A stretch of 64,000 bases of DNA, taken from NCBI GenBank assembly GCA_009760855.2, contig WPIO01000018.1, positions 858,501-922,500 on the forward strand, given 5' to 3'. Under the pieces are notes generated by a model. The model did no database searches. It saw only the letters and a list, made by a program, of their open reading frames with translations, and was not told the DNA's origin. Positions 1 to 12,990 of the stretch are shown piece by piece (positions within the stretch are counted from its first letter, which is position 1; every line of letters starts with the position of its first letter). The translations under genes and the position numbers were made by a program. The DNA is from Cristatella mucedo. Its lineage: Eukaryota; Bryozoa; Phylactolaemata; Cristatellidae.

Positions 1-130
1 GGAGCCAGTGCATGTCAGCGTGAAGTGGCACGATGCGCCAACTGCGCAGCTCACGACAGACGAGCCTAGCTGCGGAGTTTTGAACCAACTGTAAGAACAT
101 GATCTCACTGGCCGGTAGACCAGAAAGCAT
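1..130 (-). mobile_element. L2 family A fragment running off the window start
   Basis: Bases 1-130 correspond to the complement of the segment coding ADLHWLPVKQ...QLVQNSAARL in other copies (ggagccagtgcatgtcagcg, cacgacagacgagcctagct). The rest lies outside the window. Confidence 0.75.
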
Positions 131-280
131 AACTGCAACTCAAATGTTCCGGTCTGGCGAATGCCCTGCCATCGCAGCAACATAATTCTAAAGACACAAG
201 GCTTGAACAGCAAGGCTAGCTACATATTTTGGTAGCTGATGAACGACCGGCTCGAAACGTCAGCACCCCATTGGCTATTA

Positions 281-447
281 TATACATATATATATATTAC
301 ATATATATATATATGCATATATATATATATATATTACATATATATATGTATTATATATATATATTGCATATTACTATATAATATATTATATATATTATTA
401 AATATTAAATAGTATATATATATATATGTTATATAATATATAATATA
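281..447. repeat. (TA)n-rich tract
   Basis: Imperfect TA dinucleotides with TTACA interruptions over about 165 bases. Confidence 0.9.
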
Positions 448-449
448 CA

Positions 450-2200
450 CCCCATTGGCAAGGCAAAGGGGCCCAGTAGAATCTGCTGGGCTGAATGGTG
501 GTCATTCCCGAGCGCCGCCGAGCCGAGCGGGCCTGAACTTGTTTTGCAACAGCTACCAACACTATCAAAGGCAGACAGTGTGGCCAAGCTACAATGACTA
601 TCGGTTGCCACACGCGAGACCTCTAGAAAAGGCAACTTACGATCTTCTGCCTAGACCGTTGCTCGGTGGAATTCAAGTATGCTCACTCAGCACGGCACTG
701 CCTGCTCGCCATCACACAAATGAACAGAGGGATCCACATGTATTCATGCAGTCTTCCCAGTCTAGCACAGACCACTGTCTGCAGGGCGCATGCATCAGGG
801 CTCGTGTCATTGGAAACAGCTGACACGCCCAATTAGCTGGTCCGAAGTAGGTGTGTGAGTTATTGTCATCAAACTTGCAGCATTCCAGTTGATTATCATG
901 TGAATATCATGCCATCAGCCCCGAGTTTTGGCCAGGGGATAATGTGTCTCCTCTAGCTTGCACTTACCAACCCAGGTCGGAGGTTTGAGTCCTGCAGCAG
1001 GCAATTCCTCAGTGCGCATGACAAGCGGGAATGATAACCGCTAATAGGATGGGGGTTAGCACAAGCAGTGCAAGCAACTGCAAGACTATTCTGCCGATAT
1101 GTGAATAGCGTGCTGTTGGATTAGCTGACTTGATCACCTTCAATTTTTCTCAATCAGCTGAGTACGACCGGCTGCAATCGAGCAGAGATAACCAGTCGAA
1201 GTCCATATACGACGTGGAAATGACTTTTTGAAACAAAATGGCCATGCAAAGTCTTCTGAGGCCCGAGCAGCTAGTCTAGCGAGACCAAGCAGTATTCTCT
1301 TTCTTTCGCAAGTCGTTGGTGAGAGAATGATAATCACATGGCAGCTACGTCCATAACCTGTCAGGGTGGTCATGTAGATGGAATGTCGATAAAGATGGCC
1401 GAGACAAGTATCAGCAGCAGCAGATCGGCGCTCAAGCAGCTGACTGGCAGCTGACAGATAGTCTGCCGGTCACTTCCAGTGCCAATAGATCCACCAGCAC
1501 AGCGCGCTGGTAGCCCAATACAGGCAACCACTGCTGCATACGAAAGCCACAATCATCATGTGCGGGTAAAACAGGAGGGAGTTGAACATTAGTCACGCAT
1601 TCGATAGCACTGAGAAAAAGCTAGCTCACGTTGCTGCGCTGAAATGACGACACTGGACGAGAGAAGAGATGCCGAGCTGGAGGACCAAGCACCTGCACCC
1701 CCCCCCCCGGCAAAAGCTCGATGCACAGTACGTAGCTGAACGGGAAAGACATGCGAGGCGATGTCAAGCGATGATCCGGGGGGGGGGGTGGAGTGTGCCA
1801 CCGAAGGCTGCCAATGGAGGCGACAGCACCACGAGAGGCAAACCGTCAGAGCAGCAGTAGGAGCAAGGCAAGCCAGCAATCGAACAATGGCAGCAATCAA
1901 GGTCACTGGGTAGCGATCAAGGTCACCGGCAAGTCTACTTGTATTGGAAGTCCATAGTCACCTGACTGCAGCAGCAAAGGGTTGCAAGTACAAGCTAAAC
2001 CACAACAACAGAAACTCACAGCCGATGACAGCAAGGGGCTGCAGAATAGCTCAAACTCAGCTGAGCCACAGGGTATGTCAACTGCAAGCACGGCAGGGGC
2101 AGTGAATCAACGGCACCCAGCACACACTTTAAATACACTCTTGTGCGTACAAGCACACACACTTTCATGCACGTGCACGCACAGACACACACACTCACGG
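450..2200. other. No gene recognised
   Basis: Apart from a possible SINE-A trace, this holds a C run at 1699, a G run at 1778 and short unrelated open frames without family motifs. Confidence 0.5.
955..1055 (+). mobile_element. Possible old SINE-A fragment
   Basis: ggaggtttgagtcctgcagc, ggcaattcctcagtgcgcat and gacaagcgggaatgataacc recall the SINE-A B-box region and middle. Confidence 0.4.
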
Positions 2201-2204
2201 ATGT

Positions 2205-2213
2205 GCATGCACA

Positions 2214-2279
<66 letters not shown>

Positions 2280-2313
2280 ACACACACACACACGCACATG
2301 CACACACGCACAT

Positions 2314-2361
<48 letters not shown>

Positions 2362-2363
2362 AC

Positions 2364-2405
<42 letters not shown>
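2205..2405. repeat. (CA)n microsatellite
   Basis: About 200 bases of CA repeats with a few TG or CG changes. The long open frames here (His-Thr) are artefacts. Confidence 0.97.
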
Positions 2406-2408
<3 letters not shown>

Positions 2409-2814
2409 CAAACATTGAGATGTGCACACATGCCCACACTCGGACGACGAATGAAGGTACGAGGGGAGCGAGGTTAGCACAAGCACTGCAAGCAACTGAA
2501 TGCACATGGCAATGCACGACCCACGTGCAGGCACGTGCGACATGCAGCCACATGGTGCAGATCTTAGGCGATTAGCAAACCTAATAATATACGAACAAGA
2601 AGCATTTTTGCCATCCAGCTGCACTCACAGATGGATGAAAGACGGTGCCGACAAGTAAAGTGCAGCTGCGACCTGGCCAGCTGGGGGGGGGGTGGTGGTT
2701 AGGGCGGGACCCGGGGCTGCTGTCTGCATTATCGACATACTAATACGGCAGCAGCTGGCCAGCCACTTACAGTTAGAACCCAAGAGCTAGAGCTGGACCA
2801 AGCAGCCGACTAGC

Positions 2815-2912
2815 CGTGTTAGACCAGATTAGACTAGACTGACACTATACTAGAATAGACTAGACTAAACTAGACTAGACTGGACTAGACTAGACTAGAC
2901 AGAAACTGGCCA
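2815..2912. repeat. (TAGAC)n pentanucleotide tract
   Basis: Tandem TAGAC/TAGAA/TGGAC units, such as gactagactagactagacag, over about 95 bases. Confidence 0.9.
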
Positions 2913-3364
2913 GACTACATTTACTAGCCACAGCTGTACAACAGGGCAACGTTGACTTATCGAAGGTGGGGGCTTGCTGCAGTCGGTTTCTCACTGAAGC
3001 AACCTACTGCAGCACAGCAGCACAGGTCTGCAGCAACCTCAACGTCATCTTGCTGTGCCATGGCAGCCTAAGCCATGTTGGCTAAATGTCTAGCACTGGC
3101 AACATATTTCTATTGCATTTGCATTTTTGAACACGCTCATGCTAGGCAGACAGACACGGGCTCATATCGGCTAGGCATATGCGCCGTCTGTAGGTGTCCA
3201 AGGTGGTCAATAGTGGCAGTACACTAAACTACAGCCATGCGATGCCACTAGAGCGCAAGAATGCACACGCTCACTTTCACGTGAGGTGGTTGGGGCAGGG
3301 GCTGCTAACATGCGTCATGCATGTCAGCTGAACTGTGCATACTATGACTCATTGATCTGCTGCT

Positions 3365-4290
3365 GCTATGTGTACCTAACATCATAAATACGTCATTAGC
3401 CTCAGGTCATGCCTCAGCACCTTTCAAAAGGGTTTCAGTCAGGTCACTACCCAAGAAAGCACCACTCGACCAAGAGGACTTGAGCAACTTCCGCCCAGTC
3501 TCCCTTCTACTGTTCTTGTCAAAGACATTGGAACGAGTCATGGCAGATCAGCTGACTCATATATTAAAAATTCACCCCGATCTTTCAAGTTGCAGTCTGG
3601 TTTTAGAGCTTATAACCCCACCGAGTCAGCATTGCTTCGGGCGTATAACGACGACCTGCTAAGGAATGCAGACTTGGGTAGAGTATCTCTGCTTGTTTTG
3701 CTCGATCTTTCGACAGCTTTTGATACTATCGATCACCGAGTCCTTTGAGTGCCTCTCATCTCGCCCGGGCATCACTGGCACTGCTCTGCAGTGGTTCTGG
3801 TCCTCTCTCAGTGAAAGACTGCAGAGTACAGATGTGAATGGACAAAGATTATCTGACGAACCACTGAAGTAACTCGAGGTTCTGTGCTCGCTCCGGTTTT
3901 TTCACGGTTTATACTCTCCCTCTTGCCGATGCGATTTCCAGGCACAACCTAGGGTTTTACTTCTATGCAGATGACACTCAGTGGTACCTTTGCTTTGATC
4001 CCTCCCAGCCCTCCTGCACGTAGAATTCTCTCAACTCCCTTGCTGCAAGCACTGATGACATTAGCACACGGATGGCAGCAAACTTTCTCAAATTGAATGG
4101 TGATAAAACTAACTTGCTAGTTATGGGCAAACCAGTCTGATTCAGAAATTGGAAAACCAAATGCTCAAAATCAGCTCTGCCCGCATATCTTCCGTTGCAT
4201 CTGCCCGAAATCTAGGTGCCCTGTTCCAAAGTGACCCTCATTAGACGACCACATCAGCTCAACAGTCTAGTCTGCCTACTATCACACCGA
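3365..4290 (+). mobile_element. L2 family A, degenerate reverse-transcriptase fragment
   Basis: The plus-strand remnants are recognisable as FRPVSLLLFLSKTLERVMAD, LVLLDLSTAFDTIDH, a disrupted motif B, YADDTQWYL and a tail of the thumb region. Frameshifts and stops are frequent. Related degenerate bases continue to about 4470. The 3' UTR is absent. Confidence 0.85.
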
Positions 4291-4712
4291 CACAACTATC
4301 CATTCACAAAACCAACTTCCAGAATCTTCCGTTCCTCGCTCTAATTTGAAACCTTCAACGGTCGTCTCTTTAGCTTGCATGCCTGCATCAAATGTCTGGA
4401 GCTCGCTAAGGATTTCTGTCATTACCTGCGCACTGATTTAGGATCGTGCAGGTCTCAACTAACGCAACATACGTTCTACTCAGCTTCTCCCAGTGAGCCC
4501 CCAGTGAACATGTCTTTCTCGTTCTTGTTTGCTTTGTGTGCTTCTCTGTGCGTGATTCGGTGCATATTAAAAACCAGGGGTCCTACTAACTAGTGGTCCT
4601 AGGGTGCCATTAGCCTTGACAGAAAATTCGGTGAAAAATTGCACGACGATTCCACTCGTGCCAATTACTGCACTTTGCTTGGATGTACAGAAATTGTACG
4701 TAGATTACATCC

Positions 4713-5015
4713 AAGTGGTTAAGAGGCTCGCCCCAACCATAGTCTGGCCAGGTTCGTGGGCTCGAGCATTACGGCAGCACATGTGAAGCACCTGAATAGA
4801 GATTAAGTTTGTGGCATACTAGGTAAGGTGGTTGCTTTTCACGACCTCGGTCCCGAAGTCGTGGGTTCGAATCCTGCAGTGGGAAATTCTTTATTGCCAT
4901 TACAAGCGGCGATGATGGCAAAAGGCTCTTCTGTAACTATACAAAAGAGGCTGTTTAATCAGCTAGTATATTCTTAAGGTTTCCTAGAGCACTATACAAA
5001 TGAATTATATTTTTA
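4713..5015 (+). mobile_element. SINE-B interrupted by a SINE-A
   Basis: The left part (4713-4806: gtggttaagaggctcgcccc ... gatta) and right part (about 4975-5015: ttaaggtttcctagagcact, tatacaaatgaattatat) make one SINE-B. A SINE-A occupies 4817-4972 between them. ttaagttt and ttaaggtt at the two junctions look like the target duplication. Confidence 0.75.
4817..4972 (+). mobile_element. SINE-A (tRNA-derived)
   Basis: It has an A-box-like ctaggtaaggtggttgc, a perfect B box ggttcgaatcc, the internal near-palindrome cacgacctcggtcccgaagtcgtg, and the family tail aaaagaggctgtttaatcag. It lacks conserved tRNA stems, so it is a SINE and not a tRNA gene. Confidence 0.85.
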
Positions 5016-5084
5016 AGCTGATTTATATGTTCGTGACTTCTCATCCCAACTTCTTTTACTTATTACTCTAAGGTTTTCCGAACT

Positions 5085-5275
5085 GTGCACCAATGGGCTT
5101 ACAGTCGGTGCAAAACTCTGCAGCTAAGCCTCTTTAACGAACGATGCACTTGCCACATTACACCACTTCTTACCGACCAGCATGGCTAGCCATCAAAATG
5201 CCTATTGCCATTCAGATATTGTCATTCACTGTCAGGTTCCTTCATTCTTTTGCCCCAGCGGGACTGATAGCCACA
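5085..5275 (+). mobile_element. L2 family A, short C-terminal fragment
   Basis: The bases ggtgcaaaactctgcagcta through the ADLHWLP-equivalent region match the family A C-terminal coding region with many changes. Confidence 0.65.
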
Positions 5276-8200
5276 AAGCCTGCCATTCCTCCATTTAAAT
5301 GACAGCCAACCCTAGCAAGGACAGCTAGTATAAAAATACTCACTCTGCACGTTTAAGAAAAGGGCTGTTATCAAAAAATAAGTGCCGCTACTTGTGAAAC
5401 ACCATCAGTTCTTACTTTTCACCAGTGCATCTACCGCGAATTAAATTACACAATATCCGATATCATTTCACTTAATACTAGCGCTTTTTTCGTTACGAGA
5501 TAACCTCCAAGTACGGGTGCAAAGTGCTTTTCGAGCACAATTTTTAGCAGGTTAGTTCTCCATGTAGCTGTAAACCATCGGCCTGTTTGGGCTCACGTAG
5601 CCTCTTAAACTGTGTGCTGGGTCACTCAATCTTGATTAGTTTGACCAGTGGCAAAGCACGTGGAATGTATGCGAATCAAATGCCCATGTCTAGCTAGCTT
5701 AATAATAAGCGTTCAGTGCAAAATTAACTTAAGAAGCTTAAACAAGAACGCCGAGTTGAGAGTTGCACAGTTCCGTAATGCATCAGTTAATCTCTCTGAC
5801 AATCAGATTTTTATTGCTCTAACGTACAGCTGTGCAGCATATATTGTATTCGCAGTTCTTTTGTCTCTGGGTACTAGCGTTCGGTGGGTGGGCCGGCTAC
5901 ATACAAATCTGCCACCTCCGGCCCACCGTCAGCTAGACATAAAACACCTAGCGACAGATCATGAACTGACACAGCTGCTGAACGTCTTAGTAATCGGATC
6001 TTAAGCGACCACTAATCTCGTTTTCTGTTGATTTATCAGTTACCCATCATCAGTTGACGAATATTGGAGGAGCGGCATTCTCGATACGCCGCTCGTGCAA
6101 ATACGTAAAGACTTGCCTCTACATCGCCACTGAAGACTAAGCCCACATACAAAAGAACGCTCGGCCAAGAGCACAGACGAGACCGTCTACACCTCGACCA
6201 TGACTAGCCGAGTAAAAGGACAAGGACTTTCTTTAAAATCTGCACAAAAGTTCTTTTGCCCCTCTAGAAATTTGTTTAACTTTTGTTAATATTTCATCTG
6301 TTAATTAGATATACACGTTAACCTGTTGGAAAATTTTCAAAAAACCTTTAGCTGTATGTATACTTGTATGTATGTATGTATGTCTGCTTTCCATTTCACC
6401 TCATCTTTTCCCTGACTACCTCTCTTCAACACGCTGTCTCTGTTTCTTTGTCTCGATCTTCCTTTGTCTGTCCGCCTTTCTCCTTGTATCCACTCTAACT
6501 CGCCACCTTTATCGAATTCGTAAGGCAGGCGTGCAACCGAAACCTTCTTTCGGTTTTCGACATGCTCCGCAGAACTTCGCAGCTCTATTTGGAGACGGCC
6601 ATCACCTTCTCACTAATCGGCATTCAAAAACGAAGCTGTGAGCGCCTCTCTGCTCGCTCGCAGCCTTTGCTCAGTCCGAGTGCATCGTCTTTTTATAAGT
6701 GTCGTCGCGTAGTGAAACTGTGCGCGTCCTTGCTAAAGACCAACAGCTATGCACACTTTTAGAAAAGTGCCCTTCCGCGGACCTGTCTTTTCTTCCTGCT
6801 TTTGCCTCTTTGTTTACTCTTGCACGATCGAGACGGCGTTAATGGCTGGGCGGGCCTTCCTAACGGGCGGTCCTTCCTAACGAGCGGGCCTTTGACTTCT
6901 TTGTAGTTTTGCAAGCTTCTAACAGAATTGTAGCTGCTCGTTTTTGCAAGGCTGCTTAAGCACAATGCCTTGCTTTTCATTAGCTCTTGGTAATCGTCTC
7001 TTGCGGCGAGTTGTCACTCGCTCTTGCATAGAGATCCCGCTATGTTAGGGTGCAGTGCATAGGACTTATCGTTGCCCAAACCTGACAGGCCGCCCGCTCT
7101 AATGGCTCTTCGCTCGAGCCCCTTAAAACTTGTCGTACTGAGCCAGCTGTTGAGGAAACTGACGTCAAAGAGCACCCTCTGGCCTTAAATATAATTACTA
7201 ATTCATTTGTACAGCGCTCCAAGAGAACGCAATCTCTATTCAGGCGCTGCACATATGCCTCGGGGCTCGAGCACACGACCTCGGCCGGACGTCGGTCGGG
7301 GCGAGCACCTTGACCTCTGGACCGAACCAGCTCGGCCTTGCAGCCTTCCGCGCCACTCTACGTGCGGGCGTAAGCGCGTGCAGCCTGGGACGCCCGGCGA
7401 GCCTGGAGCTGCTACAGCTGCTGTGTGCGCACGCTTTCCTAGTCAGCAGATTTGCTTGCTAAATTCGTAAGTCTGTCAGCCGCTTCCAGGAATCATTGCG
7501 GTCGCCCGGCAGGGCGGGGCCGGGCGTTCGGGCGGAGTGGGTCAAATGACTCCATGGACGTGCTTCGCTCACGACTCGGGCTTCGCCGAAATCCTGCTCT
7601 AGATGAGTTAGGAACGACTTGCCAAAGCGCGTCAGCATCCTTAGGCAACGGCGGCTAGTTCTCCCCACCAGTTTGGGTCGTCCGAATTTCGCGGCGGGCA
7701 GAGAGGCTGCGAGAAGTAGGAATTTTGCAGCGATTCCTTTACAGCCGGGTCAATGTGGCCGGCCTACTCGGCGCATGTGCCACGCCTATTAAGCGTTCTC
7801 CTATGCCTTGCGGTCCGTTCTGGGAACGGACAGACAAGTCTGGCGCGTCTTCAGCGATTCACCGCTAGGCAATGCCCGCCTCTTCGCCGTGGCAGTTTCT
7901 TGGCTTACTTTAAAAAGGAAATCAAGCCTTTTCCGGAAACAAGCTCCTGTCTGATAGCCGAAAAGGTACCTGTATGGTGTCCGACCCTGCGAAAATCCTT
8001 TTTCTAGGGGAAAGAAGTCTAAAGATTCGCACCCAAAGGGCTCGCCGCCGGGAAGCTTTCTTTTCTACGGCACCGCATACAAGTTACTAGTAGTTCCGTG
8101 TGTATAGCTCGAAGGCGCGTCTGAATGCTACCTGACGTGCGAGCTTGCGTAACCGAGACTAAAAATGTGGGTAGCTTGCTTACCCTTGCAGAAACAGCCT

Positions 8201-8637
8201 TGAGCAGCCCAGACCGAGGCTCTTTAACTCCCTGAATGCGGTTACGTTACGTTCTGGCTGAGTCTGAAGCTCCGCTCGTGATGCGCTAAATGCCTTGAAA
8301 AAGATTAAGTTTTCTTATGGGTACATATAATGTTGTATTATCATCATTATCATCATTATTATTAGGGCGAGCTAATCGGAAAATATCTGTGAAGAAAACG
8401 GTCCGCACTCTGAAGAGTCTGGCAGTCTTCAGTTCCGAATCTCGAAGCTTCGAGTTTCGCCGCTCAGAAGGCAAACTCTTTAGACAAAGGATTTGCCTTC
8501 TCAGAGACGCAATGACGATCGTCCGTACCCGCAAAGATCAGCGGCTACTGCCTCGCCGATACTGACCGCCGAGCGCGTGCGCCGAATGGGCACGGCGGCT
8601 GAGCCGCCGCAAGGGTCCGTCGACGCCCTGTCTGAGA
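5275..8637. other. No gene recognised (SINE-B at 7193 apart)
   Basis: A 118-codon open frame at 5648-6004 has no recognisable motif. 6540-8630 is richer in GC and CpG, with short frames on both strands, but without splice-linked coding. Confidence 0.5.
7193..7342 (-). mobile_element. SINE-B (tRNA-derived)
   Basis: Antisense: ttcatttgtacagcgctcca, agagaacgcaatctctattc and aggcgctgcacatatgcctc (LINE-like tail), then ggggctcgagcacacgacct (B box) and gagcaccttgacctctggac (A box). Confidence 0.85.
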
Positions 8638-9762
8638 AGATAATAATAATAATAATAATATTGCACTTGATAAAGCGCCCTCAGAGAACTTAATCTCTTT
8701 CTAGGCGCTTTAAATTTGCTGAAAAGTGATACGCAATAGAATAGTAAGTAAACTCATGCTTGAAAAACAAACAAAATGAATAACATGGTTAGGGGTTACA
8801 TGCACAGGGTCAGCATGCAAATGTGGTTAGTGGCAGCATGAACAGTGTCAGCACGCATAAGCACATCGAGGACGAATCACAAGGACCCACTAAATGCTAT
8901 CCTAAATAGGTATGTTTTTAAGTTTCTTTTAAATGTGGTCAGGTCAGGGGATGTTCTGATGCAGGTCGGGAGGGAGTTCCAGGCTGTGGGAGCATACGAG
9001 CTAAATGCACGGTCTCCAAAGGATTTAAGGTTTGTACGAGGTATTTCTAGACTGTTGGATTCCGAAAAGCGAGTGGTACGATGCTTTGCCTGATGGGGTA
9101 GTATCTCTGAAAGATAGGCTGGAGCCATAGAATGAAGAGACCTAAAAGTGAGCAACAAAACCTTGAAGTCAATCCGTTGCTTGACTGGTAACCAGTGCAG
9201 GTCGGCGAGAAGTGGAGTAATGTGGCAACTGCGACGCTCACGACAGACAAGCCTAGCTGCAGAGTTTTTTGCACCAGCTGCAATCGCCTGATCGCACATG
9301 CTGGTAGGCCAGTAAGCAGTGAGTTGCAGAAGTCGAGACGAGATGTCACGAATGCATTGACCAACTTGGACGTGGTATCCTTATCTAAACAAGCCCGAAT
9401 TTTAGCAATGTTATGAAGCTGAAAATAGGCTGGTTTGACTGTGGAGCTGATGTGGTCGTCTAACGAGAGGTCGCTTTGGAATATGACACCTAGATTTCGA
9501 GCTGATGCAACTGAAGATATGCTGGCAGAGCCAATTTTGAAAGTCAGCCTTTCCAATTTCTGAATAACACTAGGTTTGCCCATAACTATTAAGTTAGTTT
9601 TATCATCGTTTAGTTTTAGAAAATTTGCTGCCATCCATGATCGGATGTCATCAATGCATGCAGCAAGTGAGTTGAGAGAATTTGAGGTGCTCGAAGGCTG
9701 GGAGGGATCAAAGCAAAGGTACAACTGAGTGTCATCCGCATAGAAGTGAAAGCCTAGATTAG
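8638..9762 (-). mobile_element. L2-type LINE, family A, 5'-truncated
   Basis: On the minus strand the element runs from [20 protein letters not shown] at its truncated 5' end (about 9762) to the 3' hairpin and (ATT)n at 8638-8660. Two overlapping open frames (9047-9762 and 8877-9299) are split by extra T bases in a homopolymer near 9267. The 3' 350 bases are almost identical to the copies at 35137, 44704 and 59986, so this is a young insertion. Beyond 9762 the sequence changes to unrelated GC-rich DNA. Confidence 0.93.
9047..9762 (-). pseudogene. L2 reverse transcriptase fragment (family A)
   Basis: This is the C-terminal part of the reverse transcriptase, from the YADD motif ([10 protein letters not shown]) through [16 protein letters not shown] and LGVIFQSDLSLDDHI to LPACAIRRLQLVQK, where the frame shifts. 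The finger and palm motifs A and B are absent because of 5' truncation. Confidence 0.85.
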
Positions 9763-10284
9763 AAAGCATAGAAGATCGCGCCGGATTCTCGCCGAAGAAG
9801 CACCTCGCATCCGGGCAGCCGAAGGCGTGAAGCACGACAAGCACATCCAGAGTCACCAGAGTCTACGGTAAATGGGAACCCGCGCCGCGAGCCCGGTCGC
9901 TGCCTGCGATGGGGCTACCCCGGGGGACATCAAAAGGATGGGACCGCGGGGGGCCGGTCATTTTTTCGCAAAGAGAGCTCCAACGAACGGCTGTAGTTAC
10001 GGTCGATGAGGCCAGTCCCCGACCCGCTCTCGCCAGGCCACTGAGTACAGCAGCATTCCGGTCCTCTTTTCCCAGAGCCCTCGTATCCGCCGCCTCGGAC
10101 GTACTCGACGCTGGCGCGCGGCTGCCCAATGGCTGATCGCTCGCCCACAGACCAGCGTGCAGACTGAAACAGCCGGTCCGGACGGATATTGCAGCGTGTA
10201 CGACGGGAAGGATTTTGACACGATTGTGACGGCAGGACGGTTCGGCAGATTTAGCGTTGAGGTATTATCGCAGATGAGCACGGT
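9763..10284. other. GC-rich stretch, no gene recognised
   Basis: CpG-rich DNA starting at the L2 truncation point. Short open frames on both strands have no known motif. Confidence 0.45.
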
Positions 10285-10450
10285 GAGCAGTGATAGCACA
10301 CTAGGTAAGGCGGTTGCTTTCACGACCTTGATTCCGAGGTCGTGGGCTCGAATCCTGCAGTGGGCGATCCTTTATCGCCGCTGCTAGCGGTGGTGATAGC
10401 CGTAAAGACTCTTCTGTCAATAAGCAAAAGGCTGCTAAATCAGCTGGCAT
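10285..10450 (+). mobile_element. SINE-A
   Basis: ctaggtaaggcggttgcttt, cgtgggctcgaatcctgcag, agcggtggtgatagccgtaa and tail aaaaggctgctaaatcagct, followed by TTATT-rich bases. Confidence 0.88.
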
Positions 10451-10679
10451 TTATTAATTTATTCAGTCCGAACGCGTATGTTTTAGTTTCAGGTATATGG
10501 CGTGGCGGTGGATGGCCTCGCAGGTAAGACAGGTAGGTGTGCGGCAAGGTTTATTGCATGCTGATTTATGGCTTCGAAGGTAAGCGACGGTGCCTCGCAC
10601 GTGAACGGCGGTTTCACGTTTGCCTAGGGGAGGAGCCTTGTAGCCCAAAATTGTTAGAATCGAGAAGCTCCAGCAGCAG

Positions 10680-11378
<699 letters not shown>

Positions 11379-11379
<1 letters not shown>

Positions 11380-12089
11380 GGTAGTGCAGGGAGTGCAAGA
11401 GAGAACCGGTGTCAGCGGAAAGCGAGCGCCAGTGGCCCCGGAAAAATTCGAGCGGCCAAGGGCATGGCCGCCGAAAGGAGTCAGCCAAAACGAGTTGGAG
11501 GCCGAGCCACCCAGGAAGTTGGTCAGCCGGAGCGTCCAACCGGGTTTGAGCCTTCGCCCGAAGGGATCTGGGCTCGAAATCTCGCCTCTTATAGACGACG
11601 GTCAGGGTTCCGGAGTCAGGCGTTCTGCAGGAGGCTCGAGACGCGGATGGTGGATTTGAGACGCACACTCGGTTGGCATTTGCCGCTCCAAGCTAGGCTT
11701 GTGGAAAGAGGAACCTTTCCTCTTTGTTAGAGCGGCGTTCTGGGTACTAGGGTACTAGGAAATCCTGTAGCTGCGAAATCATTTGCGAAGCGCTAAATAA
11801 TTAAACATTGCACTGCCAGCAGACCCGCTTTTTGCTAGCCATTTCGCGACCAGCCTCCAATTCAACGACCGTGGCTGCACTCAATCGTCGTAATTGAGTG
11901 TCTTGAAGATCAGTTTGCTTGTTCTTCTATTCGGCGGCGCACTAGTGAATGAAAACGCATGCACATGCCATATTGTACCACGAGGCCGTTTGAGACCTAC
12001 ACTCGCCATTTCGAGTCTTTAGTGACGAGTCGTGACGTGAGGCAAGAAGCATTTTACAGTCACACATTTCATTTTACAGCTCTGTTCCA
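11379..12089. other. No gene recognised
   Basis: Unique-looking sequence between the GA tract and the transposase relic, without a convincing frame. Confidence 0.45.
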
Positions 12090-12990
12090 TTAACGTTTGA
12101 ACAATAGAAGCCTCCAAGATCTAAACATTGCAGGTGGAGTTTGGTCTGGTCGAGTGTTTTCAAAAGCTTGTCTACGTCCAGCCATCCAGGCATCGAGAGC
12201 TGTGAGCCGGGAAAATATAGTTGGAATTTCTTGTCATTAATAGTCTATGCTGTCCTTTATTTTTCTTGAAATATCTTCCTCTGCCGCGAGACCAACATCT
12301 TGAGAGAGTTCTGTTAGGACCTGCATCCTTCGGAGGATTCTTCTTTCAATTGCAACTCCCCCAACAATTCACATCTCCTTTTGACATCTAGTAGTGACTC
12401 CTGGCAGAGGTCCTCTCGAAGTCTTGAAAACTCAATCTCAAGAGAGTGAATGTCACAAGAGGCGTCTCTGAAGTTCATCTTTGGATCCTGCAGTTTTTTA
12501 TGAACGCGGTCAATCTTCCTCAAGACGCTTTACCAAAAGGGCAGCAGACAAAAAGTGAAAGTCCAATATACACTGTGAGAGACTGCCAGCTTCACTTCCT
12601 TTTTCAAGTGTTCCACCTGCGTCCTCAGACAGTTGCTCCAAAAGACACACAATGCTGTTCAGTCCATAATTGATAGCTTTCGCGGCCTCTTCTCTTGCAT
12701 TCCAATTTGCTGGCAGAGTCAGAGTCGTTTGACAGTGATGGCTAAGACTTTCTTAAGTTCTTCCCAACTCAGAGTTGATCTTATAAAGAAGAAACAGGTG
12801 CTCTCTATAGTTCCAGAAACGGCAATGACAACGAAATCATGAGTTGCAGCATGAAATCCTGCTACGTTCAAGCTGTGGTTATAATAGCTTACAAAAATTG
12901 CCTTCTCATTTCTGGACAGTATTTCCTTTTGGACACCTGACAAGTGGCCAGACATGACGGCTGCATTGTCGTAGGACGGCCAGTTATGCG
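12090..12990 (-). pseudogene. hAT-like (ZMYM1 / DUF4371-type) transposase relic
   Basis: Read on the minus strand, 12990 to 12719 gives PSYDNAAVMSGHLSGVQKEI, then KAIFVSYYNHSLNVAGFHAA, and an IES...LSWEELKKVLAITVKR stretch, the pattern of the hAT-derived DUF4371 catalytic core found in ZMYM1-like proteins. After a frameshift near 12722 it continues in another frame (NWNAREEAAKAI, LEQLSEDAGG, LDFHFLSAALL). A stop and a further shift follow, then RVHKKLQDPKMNFRDASCDI, as in the family. At least three frame breaks make it non-functional. The N-terminal zinc finger and terminal repeats were not seen. Confidence 0.75.

Noticed and set aside
2107-2624. His-Thr and Cys-Val open frames
   Set aside because: Translation of a CA/TG dinucleotide tract.
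5648-6004. 118-codon open frame as a gene
   Set aside because: No family motif, no supporting context, and a length not unusual for chance in this much sequence.
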